Source: JBPCPM01 sp050999155
GTDB lineage: Bacteria > Actinomycetota > Thermoleophilia > Solirubrobacterales > 70-9
Reading direction: 5' to 3'
DNA: 64,000 nucleotides
Assembly (NCBI GenBank): GCA_050999155.1
Contig: JBPCPM010000021.1
Span: 1 to 64,000, forward strand
This document shows, piece after piece, positions 25,917 through 34,509 of the stretch (positions within the stretch are counted from its first letter, which is position 1; the number at the start of each line of letters is the position of its first letter). The position numbers and the translations under genes were made by a program. The notes under the pieces are model-generated. The model saw only the letters and a program-made list of their open reading frames with translations, was not told the origin of the DNA and made no database searches.

Positions 25917-27428
25917 GTGGGCGACAACCTTGCTGAGTTTCTGACCGAGACGGCCGAGAAGCATCCGGACCGCACAGCGCTGAAGCTCGACGACACCGAG
26001 GTCAGCTACGAGAAGCTCAACGACGCCAGCGCCCGCGTGGCTGCGCTGTTGCGCAGCATGGACTTCAAGCCGGGGGAGACCGTGGGCATCATGATGCCCA
26101 ACGTCCCGTACTTCCCGATCGTCTACTACGGGGTGCTGCGCGCCGGCGGGATCGTCGTGCCGATGAACCCGCTGCTCAAGGGCCGCGAGGTCACCTACTA
26201 CCTCGAGGATCCGGGCGCCAAGATCTGCTTCGCCTGGCACGGCTTCCTCGAGCACGCTGAGAAGGGCGCCGAAGAGGTCGGGGCCGAGGTGATCGCCGTC
26301 GAGCCGGGCGAGTTCGAGAAAAAGCTCGGCGAGCTCGAGCCTGACTTCGAGATGACCGACCGCGCGGGCGACGACACGGCCGTGCTGCTCTACACCTCGG
26401 GGACCACCGGGCAGCCCAAGGGCTCGGAGCTCACCCACGACAACCTCTCGACCAACTGCCGCATCGCCGCCGAGGATCTCGGCAAGCTCACCGAGGAGGA
26501 CGTGCTGCTCGGGGCGCTGCCGCTGTTCCACTCCTTCGGCCAGACGTGTGGGCTCAACAGCTCGGTGCGCTCGGGCTCGTGCCTGACGATGATCCCCCAG
26601 TTCGATCCGGCCAAGGCGCTGGAGATCATCGAGCGCGACTCGGTGACCGTCTTCCAGGGCGTGCCGACGATGTACACGGCCATGCTCAACGCCGACAACA
26701 AGGACGACGTCGACACCTCCGAGCTGCGCATCTGCATGTCCGGCGGCTCGGCCATGCCCGGCGAGGTCATGCGCGGGTTCGAGGAGCAGTTCGACGTCAA
26801 GGTCCTCGAGGGCTACGGCCTCTCGGAGACCTCACCGGTCGCCACGTTCAACCACCCCGACGGCGAGCGCAAGGTCGGCTCGATCGGCACCCCGATCGAA
26901 GGTGTGGAGCTGCGCATCGTCGACGAGGACGGCAACGAGGTCGAGCAGGGCGAGAACGGCGAGATCGAGATCCGCGGTCACAACGTGATGAAGGGCTACT
27001 GGAACATGCCCGAGGAGACCGAGGAGTCGATCAACGACGAGGGCTGGTTTGCCACCGGTGACATCGGCCACGTCGACGAGGACGGCTTCTATTTCATCGT
27101 CGACCGCAAGAAGGACATGATCATCCGCGGTGGCTACAACGTCTACCCGCGTGAGATCGAGGAGGTGCTCTACGAGCATCCCGCGGTCGAGGAGTGCGCG
27201 GTGCTCGGCGTCGACGACCCGGAGATGGGCGAGGAGGTCGCCGCCGCCGTCGTGCTCAAGAAGGACGCCGACGCGGTCTCCGAGGACGAGATGCGCGACT
27301 ACGTCAAGGACGAGATCGCGGCATACAAGTACCCCCGTCACGTGTGGTTCACCGACGAGCTGCCCAAGGGGCCGACCAACAAGATCCTCAAGCGCGAGAT
27401 CGAGGTGCCGGAGAGCGTCAAGAGCTGA
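25917..27428 (+). CDS. long-chain fatty-acid-CoA ligase (AMP-forming)
   Basis: The 503-residue enzyme belongs to the adenylate-forming superfamily. It has P-loop YTSGTTGQPKGSELTH, the A5 region GYGLSETSPVATF, GWFATGDIGHVDEDGFYFIVDRKKD and the C-terminal lysine segment GPTNKILKREI. It activates a carboxylic acid to its acyl-CoA in the cytoplasm; chain length is not readable. A very strong Shine-Dalgarno, AAGGAGG, precedes the GTG start. The PHA-synthase-like gene begins 29 nt after its stop with its own AGAGGAGG site, so the two are probably one operon feeding acyl-CoA into downstream steps. Confidence 0.92.
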   Translation: MGDNLAEFLTETAEKHPDRTALKLDDTEVSYEKLNDASARVAALLRSMDFKPGETVGIMMPNVPYFPIVYYGVLRAGGIVVPMNPLLKGREVTYYLEDPGAKICFAWHGFLEHAEKGAEEVGAEVIAVEPGEFEKKLGELEPDFEMTDRAGDDTAVLLYTSGTTGQPKGSELTHDNLSTNCRIAAEDLGKLTEEDVLLGALPLFHSFGQTCGLNSSVRSGSCLTMIPQFDPAKALEIIERDSVTVFQGVPTMYTAMLNADNKDDVDTSELRICMSGGSAMPGEVMRGFEEQFDVKVLEGYGLSETSPVATFNHPDGERKVGSIGTPIEGVELRIVDEDGNEVEQGENGEIEIRGHNVMKGYWNMPEETEESINDEGWFATGDIGHVDEDGFYFIVDRKKDMIIRGGYNVYPREIEEVLYEHPAVEECAVLGVDDPEMGEEVAAAVVLKKDADAVSEDEMRDYVKDEIAAYKYPRHVWFTDELPKGPTNKILKREIEVPESVKS

Positions 27429-27457
27429 GCGTTCGGCAGAGGGAAGAGGAGGCGACC

Positions 27458-29212
27458 ATGGCGTCAGCAAAGGCAAAGACAGCAGCGTCCACCAACGGCC
27501 ACCGCAACGGGGACGACCCGGTGCGGGCCAAGGCCGGCGGCGAGAGCCCGGGGGCCGGAGATGTCCTCGGGGTCCTGATGACCGACCAGGCAGCCGGCGC
27601 CGCACGGCGCTGGCTCCCCGGCCGGGACGGAGCGAAGCTCGTGGGCAAGCTGGCGACCAAGCCCGGCGTGATCGCCGGCATGGGCCTCGGCTACGCCACC
27701 CAGCTCGGGCGGGCGGCGATGGGCAACGGCGACTTGGAGCCGGACAAGGGCGACCAGCGGTTCAAGGACCCGGCCTGGCAGCACAACCCGGCCTTCCGCG
27801 CCCTGTGTCAGGCCTACCTGGCCACCGACAACACGGTCGACGGCCTCATCGACGCCGCCCAGCTCGACTGGCACACCGAGCGCAAGGTGCGGTTCGCCAG
27901 CCGCAACGTGATGGAGGCGATGGCCCCGACGAACTTCCCGCTGCTGAACCCGACCGTGCTCAAGGCGGTCGTGGACACCGGCGGGCTGAACTTCGTCAAG
28001 GGCGCGCAGAAGTTCGTCAGCGACATGTCGACGGCGCCGCGGATCCCGTCGAAGGTCGACACCGACGCCTTCGAGGTCGGCGAGAACCTCGCCGTCACCC
28101 CCGGCAAGGTCGTCCTGGAGACCGAGGTCTTCGAGCTGATCCAGTACGAGCCGACCACCGAGACCGTCTTCGAGGTCCCGATGCTCATGGTCCCGCCGAT
28201 GATCAACAAGTTCTACATCGGCGACATCAGCCCGGGCCGGAGCATGATCGAGCACTTCGTCAGCAAGGGCGTGCAGACATTCACGCTGTCGTGGCGCAAC
28301 CCCGACGAGCGACACTCCGACTGGAACTTCGACACGTACGCCAGGTCGGTGATCGACGCACTCGACGCGGTCGAGCAGATCACCGCGAGCGCCAAGACCC
28401 ACCTGCTCGGGCTGTGCGCCGGTGGCCAGGTCGCGACCGCCACGACGGCGCATCTCACGGCCAAGGGTCAGGATGACCGCGTCGCCGGGCTGTCGCTCGG
28501 CGTGTGCGTGCTCGACCAGGACCGGGCGGGCATGGCTGGCGCCTTCGTCGACCGCCCGACTGCCGCGGCGGCCATCGCCCAGTCGGCCCGCAAGGGCTAC
28601 GTGGACGGATCCGCGCTGGCCGGTGTGTTCGCCTGGCTGCGTCCCACGGACCTCGTGTGGCGGTACTGGGTCAACAACTACCTGCTCGGCAAGGAGCCGC
28701 CGAAGTTCGACGTCCTGTACTGGAACGCCGACGCCACGCGGATGGCCGCCGGGCTGCACGCCGACTTCATGCGCCTGGCCGTCGAGAACGCCTTCGTCAA
28801 CCCCGGCGCCTTCGAGGTGCTCGGGACGCCGATCGACGTCTCCGACGTCACGGTCTCCACCTACCTGGTGGCCGGCATCTCCGACCACATCAGCCCCTGG
28901 CGGGACTGCTACCGGACCACGGAGATGCTCGGCTCCGAGCCGCGGTTCGTGTTGTCCAACAGCGGCCACATCGTGGCCATGGTCAACCCGCCCGGCAGCG
29001 ACCGGGCGAGCTTCCAGGTCAACGACTCCGAGCTGCCGTCCGACCCCGAGCAGTGGCTCGAAGGGTCGACCGAGCACAAGGGCACCTGGTGGGACGACTG
29101 GACGCTGTGGCTGTCGCGGCGCTCCGGCGCGCGGGTCGCGGCTCCCGAGGAACTCGGCTCCGAGGAGTTCGAGCCGCTCCGCGACGCGCCGGGCCGCTAC
29201 GTCCACGGCTGA
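27458..29212 (+). CDS. phaC: PHA synthase-like alpha/beta hydrolase
   Basis: The 584-residue protein has the class I/II polyhydroxyalkanoate synthase pattern. A long N-terminal region contains NFPLLNPTVLKAVVDTGG. The lipase-box cysteine C320 lies in GLCAGGQ, followed by an Asp in GISDHISPW and a His in NSGHIVAMVNPP. The enzyme should polymerise 3-hydroxyacyl-CoA into storage polyester. The N-terminal 40 residues are low-complexity and variable. phaA, phaB or phasin genes are not adjacent, although a thiolase and an SDR lie within the window. The ATG at 27458 has an AGAGGAGG site 7 nt upstream. A following hydrolase gene could encode an associated esterase. Confidence 0.88.
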   Translation: MASAKAKTAASTNGHRNGDDPVRAKAGGESPGAGDVLGVLMTDQAAGAARRWLPGRDGAKLVGKLATKPGVIAGMGLGYATQLGRAAMGNGDLEPDKGDQRFKDPAWQHNPAFRALCQAYLATDNTVDGLIDAAQLDWHTERKVRFASRNVMEAMAPTNFPLLNPTVLKAVVDTGGLNFVKGAQKFVSDMSTAPRIPSKVDTDAFEVGENLAVTPGKVVLETEVFELIQYEPTTETVFEVPMLMVPPMINKFYIGDISPGRSMIEHFVSKGVQTFTLSWRNPDERHSDWNFDTYARSVIDALDAVEQITASAKTHLLGLCAGGQVATATTAHLTAKGQDDRVAGLSLGVCVLDQDRAGMAGAFVDRPTAAAAIAQSARKGYVDGSALAGVFAWLRPTDLVWRYWVNNYLLGKEPPKFDVLYWNADATRMAAGLHADFMRLAVENAFVNPGAFEVLGTPIDVSDVTVSTYLVAGISDHISPWRDCYRTTEMLGSEPRFVLSNSGHIVAMVNPPGSDRASFQVNDSELPSDPEQWLEGSTEHKGTWWDDWTLWLSRRSGARVAAPEELGSEEFEPLRDAPGRYVHG

Positions 29213-29231
29213 GCAGACCGGCGCGGGTGCG

Positions 29232-30296
29232 GTGACGCTGACCAGCGACAGTCCGCGCCTGTACTGGCAGCGCCACGGAGAGGGCGAGCCCCTGCTGTGG
29301 ATCACGGGATTCATGATCAGCGCCGCGCCGCTGGATCCGGTGCTCGACCTGTACACCGACCGGTTCAGCTGCATCACCTACGACCACCGGCTCTCAGGCC
29401 GCTCCGACAAGCCCCTGCAGCTGACGTCCGTGCCCACGCTGGCCGCCGACGCGGTCCGCGTCCTCGACGCGGCGGGGGTCGGCTCGGCCCACGTGTACGG
29501 GATCTCCATGGGCGGCATGGTGGCCCAGGAAATGGCCATTCGGTTTCCTGACCGCGTTCGAGGCCTGGTGCTCGGCGGCTCGACCCCAGGAGGTCCGCGC
29601 GCCTTTCGCCCGGGCGTGCGCAACCTCGCGACGCTCGCCGGCCGCATGGCGGCGACGGTCACCGAGCCGGGGTTCCCCGTCATCGCCCCGGCCCTGTTCA
29701 CGCCGGAGTTCCGCCGCGACAACCCCGAGCGCACGCGGGAGCTGCTGCGGGGGTTCTTCGAGCACCTGCCGCCGCCGCCGCAGGGGATGGCCGGACACTG
29801 GTGGGCGAGCGTCTACCACGACACGTTCAGCCGCCTCGGCTCGATCGCGGCGCCGACGCTGGTGGTCCACGGTGCCCGAGACGACATGGCCCCCGTGGAG
29901 AATGCGCGGCTGATCGCCGGGCGGATACCCGACGCCGAGGTCGCAATCGTGCCCGACGCCGGGCACGTTTTCGTCCTCCAGCGCCCGGAGCTCTCGCGCC
30001 GGCTGCTCGACGACTGGTTGGACCGCAAGGGTCCGATCGGCCCCGGCCCCGAGCTCGACGGTCTGGCCGCGACGGCCGAGCCGTGGACCCGTCGCGGCGG
30101 GCTGGTCACCGGGATGGTCCGGACCGGTGCGAGCCTGCTCGGTCTCGGGTTCGACACGGTGGCCGGACGCCGCGCACCGCCCCCGCCGCGCTCGGACCCT
30201 GGACCCGGCCACGTCATCACCGCTTTCGAGAACGACGACCACGACGGGTCTGTGGGGCCCACGGAGGGGAGTAGGCAGCGTGTGGCGACTGACTGA
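29232..30296 (+). CDS. alpha/beta hydrolase (RdmC/TAP-like esterase)
   Basis: The 354-residue protein has LYWQRHGEGEPLLWITGF, ITYDHRLSGRSDKP, the nucleophile elbow GISMGGMVAQEMA, an Asp in HGARDDMAP and a His in PDAGHVFVLQRP. A C-terminal extension of about 80 residues, Pro/Gly-rich, is unusual for the family. It starts with GTG 20 nt after the PHA-synthase-like stop, and its end overlaps the next gene by 17 nt, so it is inside the operon. It might release or exchange acyl groups or depolymerise PHA, but no feature proves this. Confidence 0.82.
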   Translation: MTLTSDSPRLYWQRHGEGEPLLWITGFMISAAPLDPVLDLYTDRFSCITYDHRLSGRSDKPLQLTSVPTLAADAVRVLDAAGVGSAHVYGISMGGMVAQEMAIRFPDRVRGLVLGGSTPGGPRAFRPGVRNLATLAGRMAATVTEPGFPVIAPALFTPEFRRDNPERTRELLRGFFEHLPPPPQGMAGHWWASVYHDTFSRLGSIAAPTLVVHGARDDMAPVENARLIAGRIPDAEVAIVPDAGHVFVLQRPELSRRLLDDWLDRKGPIGPGPELDGLAATAEPWTRRGGLVTGMVRTGASLLGLGFDTVAGRRAPPPPRSDPGPGHVITAFENDDHDGSVGPTEGSRQRVATD

Positions 30297-31476
30297 CGAG
30301 CAGCGCGAGAGGCGCGACAGCATCCGCGACCGGGTGCTGCAGGACATCCAGCCCCGGGTCCTGGATATCCACGAGACGGGGGACTACCCCCACGATGTTC
30401 ACGCGACGATGGCCGACTGCGGGATGCTCGGCCTCTCGATCCCCGAGGAGTACGGTGGCCACGGGATGGGTGCCGTAGTGGGATCGGCCTGCGTCGAGGA
30501 GCTCGCCAAGGTCTCGGGCACCGTGTCGCTGATGGCGGCCTACGTGAAGCTCACCGCCCTGCCCATCCTCATCGGGGGCAGCGAGGAACAGAAGCGCGAG
30601 CTGTTGCCGAAGCTGTGCTCGGGGGAGTGGCTCGGCTCCTACGCCGTCACCGAGCCGCACGCGGGCTCGAACGTCGCCGCGCTGAAGTGCAAGGCGGAGC
30701 GTACCGACTCCGGGTGGGTGCTCAACGGCGAGAAGAAGTTCATCGGCAACGCCGGTCTGTCGGACCTGTACGTCGTCTTCGCCCGGACCTCGGGCGAGGG
30801 CGCCGGCGGCGTCAGCGTCTTCTGGGTTCCCGGAGATGCCGATGGCCTGAGCGCCGAGCCGCTGCCGACCATGGGCATGCCGGGCTGGCACCTGGGCGCC
30901 CCGAAGTTCGACGACGTCGAGATCCCGGCGGAGAACATGATCGGCGACGAGGGCGAGGGCTTCCGGATCGCCATGAAGGCGTTCGATCACTCGCGGCTCA
31001 CCGTGGCCGCGCAGGCTGTGGGCGTCGCCCAGGGGGCCATCGACCTCGCGCTCGACTACGCCCTGCGCCGGCACACCTTCGGCGTCCCGATCGCCGAGCA
31101 TCAGGGCATCCAGTTCAAGCTGGCCGGAATGGAGACCGAAGTGGCTGCGGCACGTAGCCTCGCCTACCAGGCGGCCACGTTCGCCGACGACGAGCATCCG
31201 CAGCTGACGAAGTTCTCTTCGGCGGCCAAGATGTTCGCCTCCGATGTCGCGATGCGCGTGACGACCGAGGCGGTGCAGGTGCTCGGCGGCAACGGCTACC
31301 TGCGCGAATATCCGGCCGAGCGGATGATGCGCGACGCCAAGGTGTTGCAGATCTACGAAGGGGCCAACGAGATCCAGCGGCTGATCGTCGCGCGCCAGAT
31401 GGCCAAGGAGGCCAAGGACCGCAAGCCGATCTGGACGCAGTCGATGCCCGAGCCGACCGGGGCCGAAGGGGCGTAG
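30280..31476 (+). CDS. acyl-CoA dehydrogenase
   Basis: The 398-residue flavoprotein has YAVTEPHAGSNVAALK (FAD/substrate contact), GEKKFIGNAG, GFRIAMKAFDHSRL, VQVLGGNGYLREYP and the catalytic glutamate in IYEGANEIQRL. It introduces the alpha,beta double bond into an acyl-CoA and passes electrons to ETF. The GTG start at 30280 has a GGAGGGGAG site about 10 nt upstream and overlaps the upstream hydrolase by 17 nt. It is the last plus-strand gene of the ligase-PHA-synthase-hydrolase operon. Confidence 0.92.
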   Translation: MWRLTDEQRERRDSIRDRVLQDIQPRVLDIHETGDYPHDVHATMADCGMLGLSIPEEYGGHGMGAVVGSACVEELAKVSGTVSLMAAYVKLTALPILIGGSEEQKRELLPKLCSGEWLGSYAVTEPHAGSNVAALKCKAERTDSGWVLNGEKKFIGNAGLSDLYVVFARTSGEGAGGVSVFWVPGDADGLSAEPLPTMGMPGWHLGAPKFDDVEIPAENMIGDEGEGFRIAMKAFDHSRLTVAAQAVGVAQGAIDLALDYALRRHTFGVPIAEHQGIQFKLAGMETEVAAARSLAYQAATFADDEHPQLTKFSSAAKMFASDVAMRVTTEAVQVLGGNGYLREYPAERMMRDAKVLQIYEGANEIQRLIVARQMAKEAKDRKPIWTQSMPEPTGAEGA

Positions 31477-31484
31477 CCGACGGG

Positions 31485-32312
31485 CTACCGGTCGACGGCG
31501 GCGTGCAGGGCTTCGGCGACGACCTTGAAGCTCTTGCGGTTCGAGGCCAGGCCGATGTGGCTGCCCTCGACCTCGACGTTCTCGGCGTAGGGAACCACGC
31601 ACGCCTCCCACCACACCACGCCGTCGCCGCGGCTGTAGATGGAGGTCAGGGGGACCTCGGCGGGGAAGGGTGCGCTGTAGTCGCGGGTGAAGTCGCAATC
31701 GCACGTCGTCGTGAGGCACGCCTTGCGGCCGACCGGGTCGCGGCGGGCGTGGGCGGTGCGCACTGCGGCGACTGCGGCCCTGGTGGGGCGGCTGATGGCG
31801 AAGGGCTCGTCGAGGCCTGCGCCCATGGAGATCGCGCAGGCAACGCGGTCGGGATGGCGGGTCGAAAGGGCTTTCACGAAGTGGCCCCCGCGGCTGTGGC
31901 CGATCAGGGCCACGCGCTCGCCGGACGTCTCGTGGGCGCGCACCAGCCGCTCCTCGAGCGCGTTGAGCGCCTGGTCAGAGCAGTCGACGTTGAACGCGAT
32001 GCCCGACGGGTATGCCGTGTAGCCGATCTTCTTCAGCCACCGGCGCATGAGCCCCAGCGATGCGTCGCCGGCGAGGAAGCCCGGAATCCCGATCACGGGC
32101 CGCCCGTTGCCGTGGGGGACGCCTTCGCCGCGGTAGGTCGGGTCGACCAGCAGGCGCGCCATCTCGGCCTGCCAGCGCCCCTCGCGCACGTGCGAGCCCC
32201 ACCACCTGGCCACAGGAAACGGTGACAGTGGTGGCGCTTCGGCGAGCGCTGTGTCCTCGCCTCCGTCGTCCGGGAGCGGAACGACGGCGGCGGCTTCGGA
32301 GCCCCTACGCAT
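31485..32312 (-). CDS. alpha/beta hydrolase (lipase-like)
   Basis: The 275-residue protein shows IGIPGFLAGDASLGLMRRWL (an oxyanion strand typical of lipases) and the nucleophile elbow GHSRGGHFVKA. CLTTTCDCDFTRDY, a cysteine-rich stretch, and SRGDGVVWWEACVVPYAE and GSHIGLASNR follow, with the last Asp and His completing the triad. It resembles PGAP1/lipase-like cytoplasmic hydrolases. The start at 32312 follows TACACT by 7 nt. It is convergent with the acyl-CoA dehydrogenase gene and divergent from the MaoC gene pair. Confidence 0.8.
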   Translation of the reverse strand: MRRGSEAAAVVPLPDDGGEDTALAEAPPLSPFPVARWWGSHVREGRWQAEMARLLVDPTYRGEGVPHGNGRPVIGIPGFLAGDASLGLMRRWLKKIGYTAYPSGIAFNVDCSDQALNALEERLVRAHETSGERVALIGHSRGGHFVKALSTRHPDRVACAISMGAGLDEPFAISRPTRAAVAAVRTAHARRDPVGRKACLTTTCDCDFTRDYSAPFPAEVPLTSIYSRGDGVVWWEACVVPYAENVEVEGSHIGLASNRKSFKVVAEALHAAVDR

Positions 32313-32319
32313 GGCGCTT

Positions 32320-32325
32320 AGTGTA
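32320..32325 (-). promoter_or_regulatory. -10 hexamer TACACT, leaderless promoter
   Basis: TACACT on the minus strand ends 7 nt before ATG 32312 of the lipase-like gene. Confidence 0.5.
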
Positions 32326-32422
32326 GAGCGTGGTCCAGCGAACAACCCAAAAAGGCCGCCCGGCCGAGGTGCCCCTCGCGGCGACTAGACTGCGACCAGT
32401 TCATCGAGCAAGGGGGAGAGCG

Positions 32423-32887
32423 ATGGGAGACGCTGACGAGGTGGTGGGCCGCACGTACCCGCCGCACACCTACGAGGTGGGCCGCGAGAAGATCCGCGAG
32501 TACGCCCAGGCGGTCAACGAGAGCGACCGCATCCACTACGAGCACGACGCGGCGCAGGCGGCAGGCTTCCGGGCCGTGGTGGCCCCGCCGATGTTCGCGG
32601 TCGTCTACAGCGGCGGAGCCCTCGGCCCGGCCATCCTCGATCCCGAACTCGGTATCGACTTCTCCAAGCTGGTGCACGGCGCCCAGGAGTTCACCTGGGG
32701 CGAGCCGGTGTGCGCCGGGGACACGATCACGACCACGGTCGAGTTCACCGAGCGCTTCGACAAGGGCGACAACGCCTTCTACCTGTTCACCAGCCGCTCG
32801 GAGAACCAGGACGGCCAGCAGGTCAGCGAAGGGACCTGGACCAACATCATCCGCGGCGCCGCCGCGAAGGGGGACTCCGATGAGTGA
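32423..32887 (+). CDS. MaoC-like/FAS1-type dehydratase, large subunit type
   Basis: The 154-residue protein matches the N-terminal half of hot-dog-fold dehydratases (mycobacterial HadA/HadC-like): YEVGREKIREYAQAV, VVAPPMFAVVYSGGA, VHGAQEFTWGEPVCAGDTI. These subunits usually lack the catalytic residues and pair with a MaoC-type partner. That partner is the next gene, which overlaps it by 8 nt. The ATG at 32423 has an AGGGGGAG site. Together they should hydrate an enoyl-CoA or dehydrate a 3-hydroxyacyl thioester. Confidence 0.86.
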   Translation: MGDADEVVGRTYPPHTYEVGREKIREYAQAVNESDRIHYEHDAAQAAGFRAVVAPPMFAVVYSGGALGPAILDPELGIDFSKLVHGAQEFTWGEPVCAGDTITTTVEFTERFDKGDNAFYLFTSRSENQDGQQVSEGTWTNIIRGAAAKGDSDE

Positions 32888-33278
32888 CCGTCTCGAGCCC
32901 GGATCCGACCTGCCCGAGCTGCGGGTGACGCCGGACAAGTACCTGCCGCACCGCTACGCGGGTGCCTCGGGGGACTTCAACCCGATCCACATCGACAGCG
33001 ACTTCGCCGAGCAGGTCGGCCTGCCGCGCAACATCCTCCACGGCCTCTACAGCATGGCCCTCGTCGCCCAGGCCCACACAGCGGCGGTCGGCGGCGACCC
33101 CCGCCGACTCAAGAAGCTGTCGGTCCAGTTCCGGGGCATGGGTGTGCCGGAGAAGGAGATCGTCGTCACGGGGACGGTCAGCGAGGGCGAGGGCGGTCAG
33201 TTGACCACCGAGGCCGAGGCCACCCAGGACGGCAACGCCATCATCAAGAACGCGTCGGCCACCCTGGCGACCGACTGA
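32880..33278 (+). CDS. MaoC-like (R)-specific enoyl hydratase, catalytic subunit
   Basis: The 132-residue hot-dog protein carries the hydratase-2 motif YAGASGDFNPIHID, with the catalytic Asp and His, then NILHGLYSMALV. It is of HadB/R-hydratase type. It overlaps the preceding subunit gene by 8 nt, so a heterodimer is expected. An (R)-specific hydratase could supply (R)-3-hydroxyacyl-CoA from beta-oxidation to the nearby PHA synthase, a known role of PhaJ-like enzymes; here it is an inference from proximity. Confidence 0.88.
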   Translation: MSDRLEPGSDLPELRVTPDKYLPHRYAGASGDFNPIHIDSDFAEQVGLPRNILHGLYSMALVAQAHTAAVGGDPRRLKKLSVQFRGMGVPEKEIVVTGTVSEGEGGQLTTEAEATQDGNAIIKNASATLATD

Positions 33279-33286
33279 CAGGCGCC

Positions 33287-34495
33287 CTACCCGGAGGCCG
33301 CCGGGCCGGTCGCCTCCCGGCCGGCGCGCGCCCTGCGTAGGCGCAACGCCAGCACGCTGCCGATCAGCCCGAGGGCGGCGAGGCCGCCGAGCGCCAGCCA
33401 CCAGGGGAACGACCCGCCCGTCACCCCGTCGGGGTCCGCGAACGGCTGCCAGCTCGTCGTGCCTGTGATGCTGACCTCCCGTTCGCCGCCGAGCTCGACC
33501 GGGACGTTCCAGCGGCGCAGAACGGTGGGATCATCGGCGCGCTGCACGTCGGCCGGTGGCGCCTCGGTCACCGCCGTCCGCGCCTCGATCCAGCCGAACC
33601 GCGGCTCGTCGGCGACCCGACGCCACCGGGGGCGGGCGTCGGGCCCGGCCGGGCGGGCGTCCGGGTAGCGGCCGCGCTGCTCACGGGTCGTCGGGCTTTT
33701 CAGGTTCACCTCGACCCCATCGGGGCCGATCCGGGCGAACGGTTCACCACGGCGGCCGAGGACCGTGACGGGCTCGGCCCGGCTGCTCGTCAGGTAGATA
33801 CCGGCGACAGTTCCCGGAAGGATCTCCGTCGTAAGGCCCGTGGCCGGCGAGGCGCCGGTGAGCTGCGCGACGGCCTGGCCGAGGGTCGGGCGGTAGTCCA
33901 CGTGGCCGCGCACCGCCAGCTCGGCGCCGCCGAGGCGTAGCGGCACCGTCCAATCGCTGAGCCGGGCCTGCTTTCTTGCCGCGCGCAGATCTCCCGGGAC
34001 GACTGCCGGCGCGGGGTGCAGGCGGTGGTCGAAGTACGTCCAGCTCCGGTCCCGCGAGATCCGCTTCCACCTTGGCTCACCGCCCGCCCGCACGCCCTTG
34101 GGCGGCTGGCCGATGCCGTCCGGGTTGCCCGACGCGTAGAACGTCACCGACCGCTCGTTGGCCTCCACGCCGTCGGGCCCGATCCGCAGGAATGGGACTC
34201 CCTTTTCGTCGAGGACCTCAAGCCGCTCGTCGCTGCGGTTGGTCAGCTTCAGCCGTGCGGCCAGCCCGGGGACCACCTCGGCCTGGACCGGGGGGGCCGA
34301 AGGCTGGAGGTCGTCGACGACGGCGACGATCGCCGGGTCCTGCTCGCCGTGGGCAGCCGCGACGGACGGCAACCACGCTGCCGCCACCGCGGCGAGGAAG
34401 ACGGCGGCGCCGGCGATCGCCAGGCGGAGCCGGCGCGGGGAGCCGCCCGGACGCGCGACCGCAACCGGTCCGGTGGCCGCGGTCGCGCCCGTCAC
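33287..34495 (-). CDS. exported, membrane-anchored protein with two internal repeats
   Basis: The 402-residue protein has an N-terminal export segment (LAIAGAAVFLAAVAAAWL, then AHGEQ), a large extracytoplasmic part and a C-terminal transmembrane helix (WWLALGGLAALGLIGSVLAL) with a basic tail. The extracytoplasmic part holds two related copies of about 150 residues. Each has RIGPDGVE, a PRW[KR]R segment and a later WxVPLxLGG/WNVPVELGG strand. I do not recognise a named family. The GTG at 34495 leaves 14 nt to the upstream galactose-oxidase-like gene stop, suggesting one operon; longer in-frame openings overlap that gene and are rejected. A role in the envelope is likely. Confidence 0.75.
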   Translation of the reverse strand: MTGATAATGPVAVARPGGSPRRLRLAIAGAAVFLAAVAAAWLPSVAAAHGEQDPAIVAVVDDLQPSAPPVQAEVVPGLAARLKLTNRSDERLEVLDEKGVPFLRIGPDGVEANERSVTFYASGNPDGIGQPPKGVRAGGEPRWKRISRDRSWTYFDHRLHPAPAVVPGDLRAARKQARLSDWTVPLRLGGAELAVRGHVDYRPTLGQAVAQLTGASPATGLTTEILPGTVAGIYLTSSRAEPVTVLGRRGEPFARIGPDGVEVNLKSPTTREQRGRYPDARPAGPDARPRWRRVADEPRFGWIEARTAVTEAPPADVQRADDPTVLRRWNVPVELGGEREVSITGTTSWQPFADPDGVTGGSFPWWLALGGLAALGLIGSVLALRLRRARAGREATGPAASG

Positions 34496-34509
34496 CTGTA
34501 AAGCGTGGC

